In this document: positions 7,995 through 16,434 of the stretch, piece by piece
Layout of the letters: each line of letters starts with the position of its first letter
How positions within the stretch are numbered: position 1 is the first letter of the stretch
Source: Streptomyces sp. NBC_01476
Lineage (GTDB): Bacteria > Actinomycetota > Actinomycetes > Streptomycetales > Streptomycetaceae
DNA: 64,000 bases
Direction of reading: 5' to 3'
Assembly: GCF_036227265.1 (NCBI RefSeq)
Contig: NZ_CP109446.1
Span: 1,618,501 to 1,682,500, forward strand
The notes under the pieces: generated by a model
Told to the model about the DNA's origin: nothing
The model's database searches: none
Seen by the model: the letters and a program-made list of their open reading frames with translations, nothing else
Program-made: the position numbers and the translations under genes

Positions 7995-9578
7995 TCACCG
8001 TCGGAACGGTTGCCCGGGGGGTGCCGGATGCGGGACGGGCCGCCGCAGGGCGAGGTGCTCCCGCAGCGTCGCGCCCGGGTGGAAAGAACGGAAGAGGCCC
8101 CGGTGCTGGAGCAGCGCCACCGTGCCGTTGACAAAACGTTCCAGGTCGCGGCGTGGCTCAACCGGCCGCACGTGGAAGCCGTCCACCGCGCCGGACCGCT
8201 GCCAGTCCGCGATGAGGTCGGCCAGGTCGACCGGTCCGCCGCTGAAGAGCACGCCGCCCGTGCCGTCGGGAGCGGGGGAGCTGTCGGCGCCAGGTTCGGG
8301 ACCGAGTTCGCCGCCGCCGAGGTCGATGGCGAGTTCACCGAGCACCAGCAGCCGGTCCGGGTCGCGGCCCGCCTCCATCGCGAGCCGGCGCAGGTCGTTC
8401 CGTATCAGCAGCGCCTGGTCCGGACGGGCGGCCCGGACGAAGGCGACGTCCGCGTGCCGGGCCGCGGTGGTCCTGGCCGCGGGTTCTGTGGCGTCCACCG
8501 CGATCACCGGCCGGCCCTGCGGCGTCCGCGAACCGGCGCCGCCGGCAAGGTCACCGTCCGCGTCCCACGCGAGGGAGACCGCAGCGGCCACTTCGTCCGC
8601 GTGCCGCCACCGCGCCTCGGCCCGCTCGGCCCTGCCCCGTCCCGCCGCCGCGCCCGGCACGGCCAGCGCCCATCCGGCCCGGCCCTGGCTCACCCGGTCC
8701 AGAGCGGCGACCGCGAGGGCGAGTTCGGCCGGAGGTGCGGAGGAGGCCGCCAGCGCCGGCACCACGCCGACCCGGTCGGTGGCCGGCGCGAGCCGGGTGA
8801 GGACCGCGAGGGCGTCGTCGCCGCTGTCACCCTCTCCCCCGGCCAGCGTCACGAAATCCAGCGCCCCGCGCTCAGCAAGCCGGACCAGCTCCAGATAGGA
8901 CCCAGCGGGCTCCTCCCCACCGTCGATCGCAGCGGCCAGATGAAGCGTCCGGGTCCGCCGCAGCGGCCACGCGGCCGCCCCCGGCGCACCAGAAGCCGGC
9001 GCCCCCGCCGAAGCCGCCGGCACGTTCCGCTCAACCGCCGCACCCGGCACGGCATGAGCCGCCGACCCCGCCGAACCGTCCGGCCCACTCGCCGCAGCCA
9101 CCCCGGCAGGAGCCGCAGGCGCAGCCGGCACCGCAGAAGGCTCAGGCACCGCCGACGCAACCGGCACCACCGAGGCGTCCGGCGCAGACGACTCCGCAAC
9201 AGCCGCGGGCACCGTCGGCACGGCCAGCGCAACCGGCACCGCTGAAGCGGCTGGCACAGACGGCACCGCAAGAGCCGCAGGCACCGCAGAAGCCGCCGAT
9301 GCAACCGGCACCACCGAGGCGGTCGGCGCAGTAGGCGCAGCCGACACTCCGGAACGGGCAGGCACCGCCGAAGCAGTCAGCCCGGTCGACACCGCGGAAG
9401 CCGCAGGCACCGTCGGCACGGCCCGCCCAACCGGGACCGCCGAAGCGGCCGGCGCGAACCGCACCGCAGGAGCCGCAGGCACCGTCGGCGCAGCCGAGGC
9501 CGCGGGCATCGGCGAGGCGGGCGGCGCTGGCACCGCGGACGGCGGCGGGGTGGGGAGGGGGGAAATATCAGCACGCAT
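7995..9578 (-). CDS. LLM-class flavin monooxygenase with long Ala/Pro/Val N-terminal extension
   Basis: 527 residues from an ATG with GGAG 7 nt upstream. Residues about 7-205 are low complexity, almost entirely Ala, Pro, Val and Ser in loose repeats of AVPTVPAA/ASAVPV type. The folded part begins near 210 with TLHLAAAIDG and continues LVRLAERGALDFVTLAGG, ATDRVGVVPAL and LDRVSQGRAGWALAV. This is the bacterial-luciferase-like TIM barrel of flavin (FMNH2)-dependent monooxygenases (NtaA/SnaA/DszA type). Relatives in actinomycetes act on organosulfur, nitrilotriacetate or alkanesulfonate-like compounds. The extension is not part of the fold. Its residues could be unstructured linker; function unknown. 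A plausible promoter lies at 9678-9706. Confidence 0.78.
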   Translation of the reverse strand: MRADISPLPTPPPSAVPAPPASPMPAASAAPTVPAAPAVRFAPAASAVPVGRAVPTVPAASAVSTGLTASAVPARSGVSAAPTAPTASVVPVASAASAVPAALAVPSVPAASAVPVALAVPTVPAAVAESSAPDASVVPVASAVPEPSAVPAAPAAPAGVAAASGPDGSAGSAAHAVPGAAVERNVPAASAGAPASGAPGAAAWPLRRTRTLHLAAAIDGGEEPAGSYLELVRLAERGALDFVTLAGGEGDSGDDALAVLTRLAPATDRVGVVPALAASSAPPAELALAVAALDRVSQGRAGWALAVPGAAAGRGRAERAEARWRHADEVAAAVSLAWDADGDLAGGAGSRTPQGRPVIAVDATEPAARTTAARHADVAFVRAARPDQALLIRNDLRRLAMEAGRDPDRLLVLGELAIDLGGGELGPEPGADSSPAPDGTGGVLFSGGPVDLADLIADWQRSGAVDGFHVRPVEPRRDLERFVNGTVALLQHRGLFRSFHPGATLREHLALRRPVPHPAPPGQPFRR

Positions 9579-9677
9579 GCGAAGGCTCCGTGGACACGCG
9601 GAAGAGGCGGAGGACGCCTTCACACAGTTGCCGCGTCCCTCAACGCGGCTGGGGCCCCGGGGGCCTTGACATGAGGC

Positions 9678-9706
9678 TATGCCGACGCCGTCGGCGACTG
9701 TCAAGC
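9678..9706 (-). promoter_or_regulatory. Probable promoter of the LLM monooxygenase gene
   Basis: On the minus strand TTGACA (near 9701-9706) is followed after about 17-19 nt by CATAGCCT, which contains a TAGCCT -10 candidate. This is close to the Streptomyces vegetative consensus. It lies about 100 nt upstream of the LLM start codon. Confidence 0.5.
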
Positions 9707-9739
9707 GTGTCCGGTCCGTGGACACGCGTCTCAGCTCGG

Positions 9740-9769
9740 TTGACGGATCGCCCGCCCGGCTGCTGCACT
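9740..9769 (+). promoter_or_regulatory. Promoter giving a leaderless cysteine-type leader ORF
   Basis: TTGACG (9740-9745), an 18-nt spacer and TGCACT (9764-9769). The expected transcription start, 6-7 nt after the -10 box, falls on the A of the ATG at 9776, so the short ORF would be translated leaderlessly. Confidence 0.5.
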
Positions 9770-9775
9770 GTCCGC

Positions 9776-9853
9776 ATGCGCAGCTGTCAGCTGGTCACCC
9801 GCGATCACATCGACTTCGGTCGGGTGTGGTCGGCCGCGTGTTGTAGCCGCTGA
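9776..9853 (+). CDS. Putative cysteine-attenuator leader peptide (orphan)
   Basis: 25 codons reading MRSCQLVTRD, then HIDFGRVWSAACCSR. This matches the short leader peptides annotated widely in Streptomyces: basic start, H-[IV]-D-x-x-R-V core and a Cys-rich end. In actinobacteria comparable leaderless poly-Cys ORFs act as cysteine-responsive attenuators for downstream sulfur genes. Here two consecutive Cys codons precede the end, and a CCGGCG/CGCCGG hairpin follows 25 nt after the stop. No plus-strand gene lies downstream: the next gene is convergent, and the LLM gene is divergent. It is therefore orphaned or acts in another way. There is no ribosome-binding site, as expected for a leaderless ORF. 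Confidence 0.7.
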   Translation: MRSCQLVTRDHIDFGRVWSAACCSR

Positions 9854-9878
9854 CCACCTCCGACAGACGCCCGACGGA

Positions 9879-9894
9879 CCGGCGTCCCCGCCGG
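9879..9894 (+). terminator. Small hairpin after the leader ORF
   Basis: CCGGCG-TCCC-CGCCGG, a perfect 6-bp stem with a 4-nt loop, 25 nt after the leader stop codon. It could be the attenuator hairpin. No T-tract follows. Confidence 0.3.
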
Positions 9895-10009
9895 CCGGCG
9901 GATCGTCGTTCCGTCGCCTTCACACAGGCACCCGATCGTTCGGCAGCTCCGGCCCCTCCCTCGGGCCACCCCACCGCAGAGCGCGGCCCGGCTCACCACC
10001 GGCCGGCCA

Positions 10010-11242
10010 TCAGGCCCCGCAGTTGAGACATTCGCAGCACTCACAGCAGTCACAACAATCGCAGCAGTCGCCGTCACAGCTGCCGCACCAGGAGTCCCGG
10101 CGCTGCCCGCTCCAGGCGTCGTCGTGCTCACGGCAGCACAGTTCGCAGGTGCAGCACATGCCCGTGTAGACCAGGCACCCCATCAGCAGTCCGCGCCGCC
10201 GCGGCGGTTCCGGCGGCGGAAATCCGCCGGGGCCGCCGGGGCCGCCCGGTGCGTACGGACTGCGCCCGGGGTCCTGCGGCGCGTACGGACTCCCGCGGAA
10301 CGGGTTGCCCGGCGGCGGCAGCTGGGCCGCCCGGTGGGTGCACCCGCCGGTGCCGAAGGCCCGGTCCACCGACCGTCCCAGCTCGTGGACGAGCAGCACA
10401 TGCGCCAGCCGCCCGGCCGCCGGGTCGGCGAACTCGGTGTCGTGCAGGGCGAGCCGGATGCCGTGCCGGGCGTCGTCGCAGAGCCGCCGCGCCTCGGCCA
10501 GGCCGGTACCGGTCGCGGTGAGCGGGTTCCAGGCACCGGTGCCGGTGTCGTCGGCGAGATCCTCGACCGCGTCCAGGAGATGGGCGAGCCGGCCGAAGAG
10601 CCGGCCCGCTTCCGCCAGCGGTGCCAGGTTGCCGGGCCGCCCGGTGAGGACGGCGGTGTGCGCGAAGGCCGCCGCGGTCGCCGTTTCGGTGGGTTCGGTG
10701 ACGGTGAGCAGCGGGGTGCCGGGCCCGGCCGCCGCCTCGATCCCGCCCTGCCGGCCGACCGCGTCGAGCAGCACGGCGGTGTCGAAACCGACGGCTTCCC
10801 CGCCGCGCGCGCCGGCCCGGTCCCAGCGGCGGGCGACGGTACGGGCCGCCGCGGCGACCGGCCGCCGGCCGAACGCGCCGTCCCGGTCGTCGACATGGTC
10901 ACGTATCTTCGCCGAGGCGAGCACCAGCGAGACCGCCGCGGCGAGCCGGGCACCCTCCCCCGTGGCGACCTGTGCGGTACGCATCCCCCGCAGCGGGCAC
11001 GGGCCCGCGGTGCGCAGCCGGCCGCCGGGCGTACGCCGCCCGCCGTCGTGCGCGGTGGACACCGGAGGGGACTGAGCCTCCGTCAGGACCGATATGACCA
11101 GTCCGTCATAGTTGGTTGCGATACGGGCGAACTGTCCGTGGCCGTCCCGCAGTGCCAGGCAGAGCCCGCACAGATGGGCGAGCCAGGACGCCGCCATCCC
11201 CTCTGACATGCGGTGACGACACGGTCTGATGATGCCGAACAT
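10010..11242 (-). CDS. DUF5685 family protein with cysteine-rich C-terminal tail
   Basis: 410 residues. The N-terminus (MFGIIRPCRHR, then HLCGLCLALRDGHG and a YDGLVISVL segment) is typical of DUF5685 and has a CxxC pair. A mostly helical Ala-rich middle follows, then a Pro/Gly-rich linker of about 50 residues. The last 60 residues contain 18 cysteines, many as CC pairs spaced by Asp or Glu (DCCDCCECCEC). That composition suggests metal or cluster binding, metallothionein-like, but no defined motif is recognisable. The ATG at 11242 is preferred over the GTG two codons earlier because GGGGG lies 8-12 nt upstream. Function unknown. It neighbours the cysteine leader. Confidence 0.8.
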   Translation of the reverse strand: MFGIIRPCRHRMSEGMAASWLAHLCGLCLALRDGHGQFARIATNYDGLVISVLTEAQSPPVSTAHDGGRRTPGGRLRTAGPCPLRGMRTAQVATGEGARLAAAVSLVLASAKIRDHVDDRDGAFGRRPVAAAARTVARRWDRAGARGGEAVGFDTAVLLDAVGRQGGIEAAAGPGTPLLTVTEPTETATAAAFAHTAVLTGRPGNLAPLAEAGRLFGRLAHLLDAVEDLADDTGTGAWNPLTATGTGLAEARRLCDDARHGIRLALHDTEFADPAAGRLAHVLLVHELGRSVDRAFGTGGCTHRAAQLPPPGNPFRGSPYAPQDPGRSPYAPGGPGGPGGFPPPEPPRRRGLLMGCLVYTGMCCTCELCCREHDDAWSGQRRDSWCGSCDGDCCDCCDCCECCECLNCGA

Positions 11243-11536
11243 GCCCACGTACCCCCGTCGAGCCGGCTACTTCACAGCGGCGGTCATGTTATCGGCCTGC
11301 CAACACGGGGCAGGGTACGGCCGTACGGCCCTGCGAATCACCCGCACGTGGAGCAAGTTCCCATCGATCCGTCACCCCGCTTACCCCTGCCGCGGCTTGA
11401 CGGTGCGCCACTATCGTGTGTGCCAGTACCGTCACAAGTCGCCTGAGTGGCGGCAATCCGCATGGCAGAGAATCCACGTCATGGACGACCATAGGAACAG
11501 CGGACGGTACGACCGCGTGTGAGAGAGGAGGCGTCC

Positions 11537-11980
11537 ATGGGTTCGGTACGACGGGCGAGTGCCTGGCTGGGCCTCGTCGACGACAACGGCGGCGAGGGTT
11601 ACTACGACGAGGAGTACGCCGACTACGGCGAGGGCTCCGAGCGTGCCGACACCTGGGTGACCGACCCACGGGTGCGGGTGGCCAGCGAGTCCGCCGAGGA
11701 GCAGGGCCGCCGGATCGCCACCGTCACCCCGGACGGTTTCCGGGACGCGCGCGGCATCGGGGAGCTCTTCCGGGACGGCGTACCGGTGATCGTCAACCTC
11801 ACCGGCATGGATTCGGCCGACGCCAAGCGCGTCGTCGACTTCGCGGCCGGGCTCACCTTCGGTCTGCGCGGCTCCATCGAGCGGGTGGCCACCCGGGTCT
11901 TCCTGCTGACCCCGGCCGACTACTCGGTGATGAACGCGGACTCCCGCCGTGGCGGGGACGGCTTCTTCAACCAGTCGTGA
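11537..11980 (+). CDS. sflA: SepF-like protein (SflA-type), cell-division associated
   Basis: 147 residues. An acidic, disordered N-terminus (about 1-60) is followed by the SepF fold: [21 protein letters not shown], then [25 protein letters not shown] and the glycine-containing [14 protein letters not shown] strand. The N-terminal amphipathic helix [12 protein letters not shown] would anchor it to membrane. SepF proper lies next to ftsZ, so a copy in this der/cmk neighbourhood matches the SepF-like paralogue SflA, which influences FtsZ use in Streptomyces hyphae. The paralogue assignment rests on remembered gene order. GAGAGGAG is well placed upstream. Confidence 0.85.
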   Translation: MGSVRRASAWLGLVDDNGGEGYYDEEYADYGEGSERADTWVTDPRVRVASESAEEQGRRIATVTPDGFRDARGIGELFRDGVPVIVNLTGMDSADAKRVVDFAAGLTFGLRGSIERVATRVFLLTPADYSVMNADSRRGGDGFFNQS

Positions 11981-11996
11981 CCCGAGGGGACTCCGG

Positions 11997-12071
11997 ATGA
12001 CAGAACAGGCCGAACCACCCCACCCGGGGTACGGGGACCGCTCCCCGGAAGACGGCGGCGACCGGTCGTGA
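11997..12071 (+). CDS. Possible 24-residue small ORF following sflA
   Basis: ATG 17 nt after the sflA stop, with GAGGGGA 6 nt upstream. It reads MTEQAEPPHPGY, then GDRSPEDGGDRS, acidic and Pro-rich. Its TGA abuts the first base of the terminator hairpin, so it would be the last cistron of the sflA transcript. No homologue is recognised and it could be chance. Confidence 0.3.
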   Translation: MTEQAEPPHPGYGDRSPEDGGDRS

Positions 12072-12108
12072 GGGCGGCTTCGCGTGATGGAGTCACGCGA
12101 AGCCGCCC
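12072..12108. terminator. Bidirectional terminator between sflA and acyl-CoA dehydrogenase
   Basis: Perfect 16-bp stem, GGGCGGCTTCGCGTGA against TCACGCGAAGCCGCCC, with a 5-nt loop, between convergent genes. It has no T-tract on either side, as is usual for Streptomyces hairpin terminators. Confidence 0.75.
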
Positions 12109-12198
12109 CCACGCCGCGCGGACGCCCCAACGCCGTGCCCGCCCCCGAAGGCCGCGCCGCCACCCGCACGCCGCGCCGCGCCCCACGCCGCGACCCGC

Positions 12199-13410
12199 TC
12201 AGCCGCGGAAGGCGTCGAGCCCGGTGAGCGCCTTGCCCAGGACCAGCTGGTGCATCTCCACCGTGCCCTCGTAGGTGAGCACGGACTCCAGATTCGTCGC
12301 GTGCCGCATCACCGGGTACTCCAGCGAGATCCCGTTGGCCCCCAGGATCGTGCGGGCGGTGCGGCAGATCCCGATCGCCTCGCGGACGTTGTTGAGCTTG
12401 CCGAAGCTGACCTGCTCGGGGCGCAGCCGGCCGGCGTCCATCCGTCCGCCCAGGTGGTGGGCGAGCAGGATCCCCTTGTGCAGTTCCACCGCCATGTCGG
12501 CGAGCTTGGCCTGGGTGAGCTGGAAGCCGGCGATCGGCCGGCCGAACTGCTCCCGGCCCTTGGCGTACTCCAGCGCCGCCTCGAAGCAGGAGCGGGCCGC
12601 ACCCATCGCGCCCCACACGATGCCGTAGCGCGCGTGGCTGAGACAGCTCAGCGGGCCGCGCAGTCCGACGGCCTCGGGGAGGACCGCGTCGGCGGGCAGC
12701 CGTACGCCGTCCAGCACCAGTTCGCTGGTGACGGAGGCCCGCAGGCTCCACTTGTGGTGGATCTCGGGGGCGGTGAAGCCGGGGGTGCCGGCCGGCACCA
12801 GGAAGCCGCGGACCCCCTCCTCGGTCTGCGCCCAGACCACAGCGACACCGGCCAGCGAACCGTTGGTGATCCACATCTTGCGGCCGTCCAGCACCCAGTC
12901 GGTGCCGTCGCGCTTGGCGTACGTCCGCATCCCGGCGGGATCGGAGCCGTGGTCGGGTTCGGTGAGCCCGAAGCAGCCGATCACCTCGCCGGCCGCCATC
13001 GGCGGCAGCCAGCGCTCCTTCTGTTCGGGTGAGCCGTAGCGGTGGATTGCATACATCGCCAGCGAACCCTGGACCGAGACCAGGGAGCGGATGCCGGAGT
13101 CGGCGGCCTCCAGTTCCAGGCAGGCCAGGCCGTACTGCACCGCGCTGGCGCCCGCGCAGCCGTAGCCGGTCAGCGGCATGCCGAGCGCTCCGATGGAGCC
13201 GAGTTCGCGGGCGAGTTCGCGGGCCGCGGGGAGTTCGCCTGCCTCGTACCAGCCGGCGACATGGGGCAGCACCCGGTCGGCGGCCCATGCCCGTACGGTG
13301 TCGCGGACCGCCCGGTCCTCCTCGGTGAGCAGGTCGTCCAGGCCCAGCGGGTCGTACGGATCGAAGGACGGCCTGGACGCGGGTGCGGGGGATGCGGGGG
13401 ATGCGGACAT
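12199..13410 (-). CDS. Acyl-CoA dehydrogenase, glutaryl-CoA dehydrogenase-like
   Basis: 403 residues with the full acyl-CoA dehydrogenase fold. There is an N-terminal helical domain, then the FAD/substrate segment CFGLTEPDHGSDP with KMWITNG. A C-terminal helical domain holds RYGIVWGAMGAA, REQFGRPIAGFQL and TYEGTVEMHQLVLG. The Glu in YEGT (about residue 381) is the catalytic base position of glutaryl-CoA dehydrogenase-type enzymes, as are GSDP and the early LDDLLTEEDRAVRD. It likely oxidises glutaryl-CoA or another short acyl-CoA, passing electrons to ETF. GGAGGTCCAGCC precedes the ATG. It is a single gene with no pathway neighbours. Confidence 0.88.
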   Translation of the reverse strand: MSASPASPAPASRPSFDPYDPLGLDDLLTEEDRAVRDTVRAWAADRVLPHVAGWYEAGELPAARELARELGSIGALGMPLTGYGCAGASAVQYGLACLELEAADSGIRSLVSVQGSLAMYAIHRYGSPEQKERWLPPMAAGEVIGCFGLTEPDHGSDPAGMRTYAKRDGTDWVLDGRKMWITNGSLAGVAVVWAQTEEGVRGFLVPAGTPGFTAPEIHHKWSLRASVTSELVLDGVRLPADAVLPEAVGLRGPLSCLSHARYGIVWGAMGAARSCFEAALEYAKGREQFGRPIAGFQLTQAKLADMAVELHKGILLAHHLGGRMDAGRLRPEQVSFGKLNNVREAIGICRTARTILGANGISLEYPVMRHATNLESVLTYEGTVEMHQLVLGKALTGLDAFRG

Positions 13411-13474
13411 GGCTGGACCTCCGGCCCGGAAACGAGCAGTGGTAGCAGCGGCGGCTCGGCGCCGACGTTACGGC

Positions 13475-15058
13475 TCACTCCCCCGTGCGTCCAGAGCGTA
13501 CGGCCGCGGCCTGTCCCTGGCGCGCCGTGTGCGGCGGGCCGGCCGCCGCCGGGGTGCCGTCCTCGGGTCTCTCGCACTCCATCACCCGGGGCAGCCGCAT
13601 CGCCGCGCACGCCCCACCGACCAGCAGCACCGCGCTGACCAGCAACGTCATATGCATGCCGTGCACATAGGAGTGCCGGGCGGCCTGCCGCAGGGCGGCT
13701 CCCGACCCGCCGCCCAGCCGGTCGGCGACGTCGTACGCCTCGCCGAGCGACTTCCCTGCGGCGGCGTTGTCGGCGCTGCTCACTCCGGCGGCGTGCGGGC
13801 CGTAGGCGGCGTTCATCACCGTGCCGAGCAGCGCGATGCCAAGACCCGCGCCGAGCTGGTACGAGGTCTCGCCGATCGCGGCGGCGCCACCCGCCTGGTG
13901 CGCGGGGACCTCGCTGAGCATCGACTCGTAGGCGCCGAAGAGCGTGGTCTCCAGGCCGAACCCGAGCAGGACGAAGGCGGCGGTCAGCAGGCCCGGGCGG
14001 TCGGTCTGGCCCATTCCGGTCAAGGTGAGCACGGCCAGCGCGGTGAGCAGGAAGCCGACCCCGACGGTACGGCGGGGTCCGAAACGCCGCAGCAGCCGGG
14101 CGCCGGCAAGGCCCGCCGCCATCGCGGCGAAGGTGAGCGGCAGCAGTCGCAGCCCGGTCTGCAGGGGGCTCAGGCCGAGCACGAGCTGGAGGTACTGCAC
14201 GGCGACGAGTTCCAGGCCGACCAGCGCCAGCATGGCCAGCACGATGCAGCCGACCGAGGTCGAGAAGGCGATCCGGGAGAACATCGTCACATCGACAAGG
14301 GGATGCGGATGCCGGCGCTGGCGGCGGACGAAGAGGACCAGGAGGACCGCGCCGGCCAGCAGCGGAACACCGACGGAGGTGTCCATCGGGGCGGCGCCCG
14401 CGCCGATGCGTTTGACCGCGAAGACCACGCCGAGCAGACCGGCCGCCGCGGTGACGGCGCCGAGTACGTCCCAGGGCCCGTCGCAGGCGCCGCGCGACTC
14501 CGGCAGCAGCAGCCGGCCGAGCGGCAGCATCACCGCCATCAGCGGGATGTTGACCAGGAAGACCGAGCCCCACCAGAAGTGCTCGACCAGGAAGCCGCCG
14601 AGCACCGGCCCGACCGCGGCGCCGACCGCGGCGACCGCGCTCCACAGGCCGATGGCCATCGCCCGCTCGCGCCGGTCGGGGAAGACCTGCCGCAGGATCG
14701 ACAGTGTGGCCGGCATGATCATGGCGCCACCGGCGCCGAGCAGCGCCCGGGCCGCGATCAGCGCGTGCGGGCCGGGTGCGAAGGCCGCCGCCGCGGAGGC
14801 GGCGCCGAAGAGCGCGTACCCGGTCAACAGCACCCGGCGGCGGCCGATACGGTCCCCCAGCGTGCCGAAGAGGATCAGCAGGGAGGCGGCGATCAGCGGG
14901 TACACGTCGACGATCCAGAGGAGCTCCTGGCCGCCGGGGTGCAGGTCCTCGGTGAGCGCGGGCACCGCGACGTGCAGGACGGTGGCGTCCAGCGCCACGA
15001 CGAGCAGGCTGACGCAGAGCAGGACCAGTACGGTCCACCGGCTGACCGGTCGCGTCAC
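13475..15058 (-). CDS. MFS drug exporter of the DHA2 (14-TMS) family
   Basis: 527 residues from a GTG with GGAGG 7 nt upstream. It begins with SRWTVLVLLCVSLLVVALDATVLHVAVP, whose LDxTVxxVA pattern marks motif D1 of QacA/SmvA-type 14-helix exporters. Motif A follows (GTLGDRIGRRRVL), then the motif C-like stretch ALLGAGGAMIMPATLSIL and WWGSVFLVNIPL. About 14 hydrophobic segments are countable. It would pump toxic cations or antibiotics out using the proton gradient. There is no regulator next to it. The C-terminal 50 residues are hydrophilic and polar. Confidence 0.88.
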   Translation of the reverse strand: MTRPVSRWTVLVLLCVSLLVVALDATVLHVAVPALTEDLHPGGQELLWIVDVYPLIAASLLILFGTLGDRIGRRRVLLTGYALFGAASAAAAFAPGPHALIAARALLGAGGAMIMPATLSILRQVFPDRRERAMAIGLWSAVAAVGAAVGPVLGGFLVEHFWWGSVFLVNIPLMAVMLPLGRLLLPESRGACDGPWDVLGAVTAAAGLLGVVFAVKRIGAGAAPMDTSVGVPLLAGAVLLVLFVRRQRRHPHPLVDVTMFSRIAFSTSVGCIVLAMLALVGLELVAVQYLQLVLGLSPLQTGLRLLPLTFAAMAAGLAGARLLRRFGPRRTVGVGFLLTALAVLTLTGMGQTDRPGLLTAAFVLLGFGLETTLFGAYESMLSEVPAHQAGGAAAIGETSYQLGAGLGIALLGTVMNAAYGPHAAGVSSADNAAAGKSLGEAYDVADRLGGGSGAALRQAARHSYVHGMHMTLLVSAVLLVGGACAAMRLPRVMECERPEDGTPAAAGPPHTARQGQAAAVRSGRTGE

Positions 15059-15361
15059 AGGCCCACCTCCACGAACGAGTGAAACAGCAGCGTACGTGAG
15101 GCTCGAACGTCCCTCCGGCCTCCGGCGGCGGCCCGTCCGGCTATCGGCAGGGAAACATCGCAGAAAGTCCGGGGAAATAAGAAATAAATAAGAAGCCGAC
15201 AGTGTGAGTATCAACACCCGAACATAAACTCCACGGGCTTCCCGCATTCACCCCAATCCGGCCGCTCCAAAGGGCCCGTGAGACCGACTCCACATCACAT
15301 CGTCATTACAAAGCGGTCCGTTCCGCCGATCCATGCCGTCACACGCTGTAACGTCGATTAA
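15059..15361. other. Divergent promoter region with an AT-rich patch
   Basis: 303 nt between the MFS gene (leftward) and the PAP2 gene (rightward). Around 15175-15200 the sequence GGGGAAATAAGAAATAAATA is strikingly AT-rich for this genome and could be a promoter or a DNA-bending site. A TAACGT hexamer at the right end sits 7 nt before the PAP2 GTG. No ORF is supportable. Confidence 0.45.
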
Positions 15362-16387
15362 GTGCGTACCGATGAGAGGCTTCACCCCACGGTGGAGCGC
15401 CCGACCAGACGGGGTCTGCCGCGTATGAGCCGAACACGCGTCTGGTTGTTGGGACTGACGCTTGCGGCTTACGTGGCGATCGTCGTCGGCGTTGTGACCA
15501 CCTCCAAACTGGTGACGCTCGACTGGCAGGTCATGCTCTGGCGGCCCTACAAGCAATGGCCGCAAATCCACGCGTTCCTGGACTATTTCGTGGTGCTCGG
15601 TCAGCGCGGTCCCACCGCGGTGATAGTGCTCGCCTGGCTCGGCTGGCGCGCCTGGCGCCGCCGGACCCTGCACCCCCTGCTGGTGCTCGGCACCTCCCTC
15701 CTCTTGCTCAACGTCACCGTGGGCGCCGTGAAATACGGCCTCGGACGGCTCGGCCCGCATTACGCGACGACCGTCGGATCCTCGGAGATGTTCGCCGGCG
15801 GGGATATATTTCCGTCCGGCCACACCGCCAACGCGGTGGTGACCTGGGGCGTACTCGCTTACCTGGCCACCACGCAGCGGGCCCAGCGGTGGGGATCGGT
15901 GGCCAGCGCGCTGCTCGCCCTCGGGGTGGGCGCGACGACCGTCTACCTCGGCACACACTGGGTCAGCGACGTGCTGCTCGGCTGGGCGGCCGGCCTGTTG
16001 ATCCTGCTGGCCCTGCCGTGGTTCGAACCGATGATGGCGCGCGCGGAGGACTATCTGGTGGCCGGCTGGGCGCGGCTGCGGAAGGGTTCGCACCGGGGCA
16101 CCACCCTCCCGGTGGCCGGTCCCTCGCTGGTGGGCCCCCGGGGTTCGGAGGAGACCGAGCCGAGCCGCGAGCCCGTCGGCGCGGGCACGGCGCAGAGCAG
16201 CAGCACGCAGGCGGGCGCCGTGGCGGCCGCCCCGCCGCCGTATCCTCCCGGCCGGCCCCCCGCCGGCCGCAACGAGCGCACGCCGCTCACCCCGGTCGGC
16301 AGCCGCCGGCCACCGGTCGACCGCACCGGCAGACCGGCGGCCCCGCTGGTCCAGCAGGCACGCGGCAGCCGGGGCAACGGCAGCTGA
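15362..16387 (+). CDS. PAP2-family membrane phosphatase
   Basis: 341 residues, about 5-6 transmembrane segments, then a disordered Pro/Ser-rich C-terminal tail of about 90 residues. The phosphatase motifs are visible: KYGLGRLGP (variant of KX6RP), PSGH in IFPSGHTANA, and TVYLGTHWVSDVLLG with the catalytic His and Asp. The arrangement suits dephosphorylation of undecaprenyl pyrophosphate, phosphatidic acid or a similar lipid phosphate on the outer membrane face. The GTG at 15362 is taken as start because TAACGT lies 7 nt upstream (leaderless). An ATG at 15425 just before the first helix is an alternative. Confidence 0.82.
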   Translation: MRTDERLHPTVERPTRRGLPRMSRTRVWLLGLTLAAYVAIVVGVVTTSKLVTLDWQVMLWRPYKQWPQIHAFLDYFVVLGQRGPTAVIVLAWLGWRAWRRRTLHPLLVLGTSLLLLNVTVGAVKYGLGRLGPHYATTVGSSEMFAGGDIFPSGHTANAVVTWGVLAYLATTQRAQRWGSVASALLALGVGATTVYLGTHWVSDVLLGWAAGLLILLALPWFEPMMARAEDYLVAGWARLRKGSHRGTTLPVAGPSLVGPRGSEETEPSREPVGAGTAQSSSTQAGAVAAAPPPYPPGRPPAGRNERTPLTPVGSRRPPVDRTGRPAAPLVQQARGSRGNGS

Positions 16388-16434
16388 CGCCGTCGTCGCG
16401 GGTCATTCGTACGGCCGGGTCGCGCGGCTGCCGC

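Noticed and set aside
9645..9672. A second leader ORF on the minus strand ahead of the LLM gene.
   Set aside because: The only candidate has 10 codons and no cysteine. It does not match the leader family.
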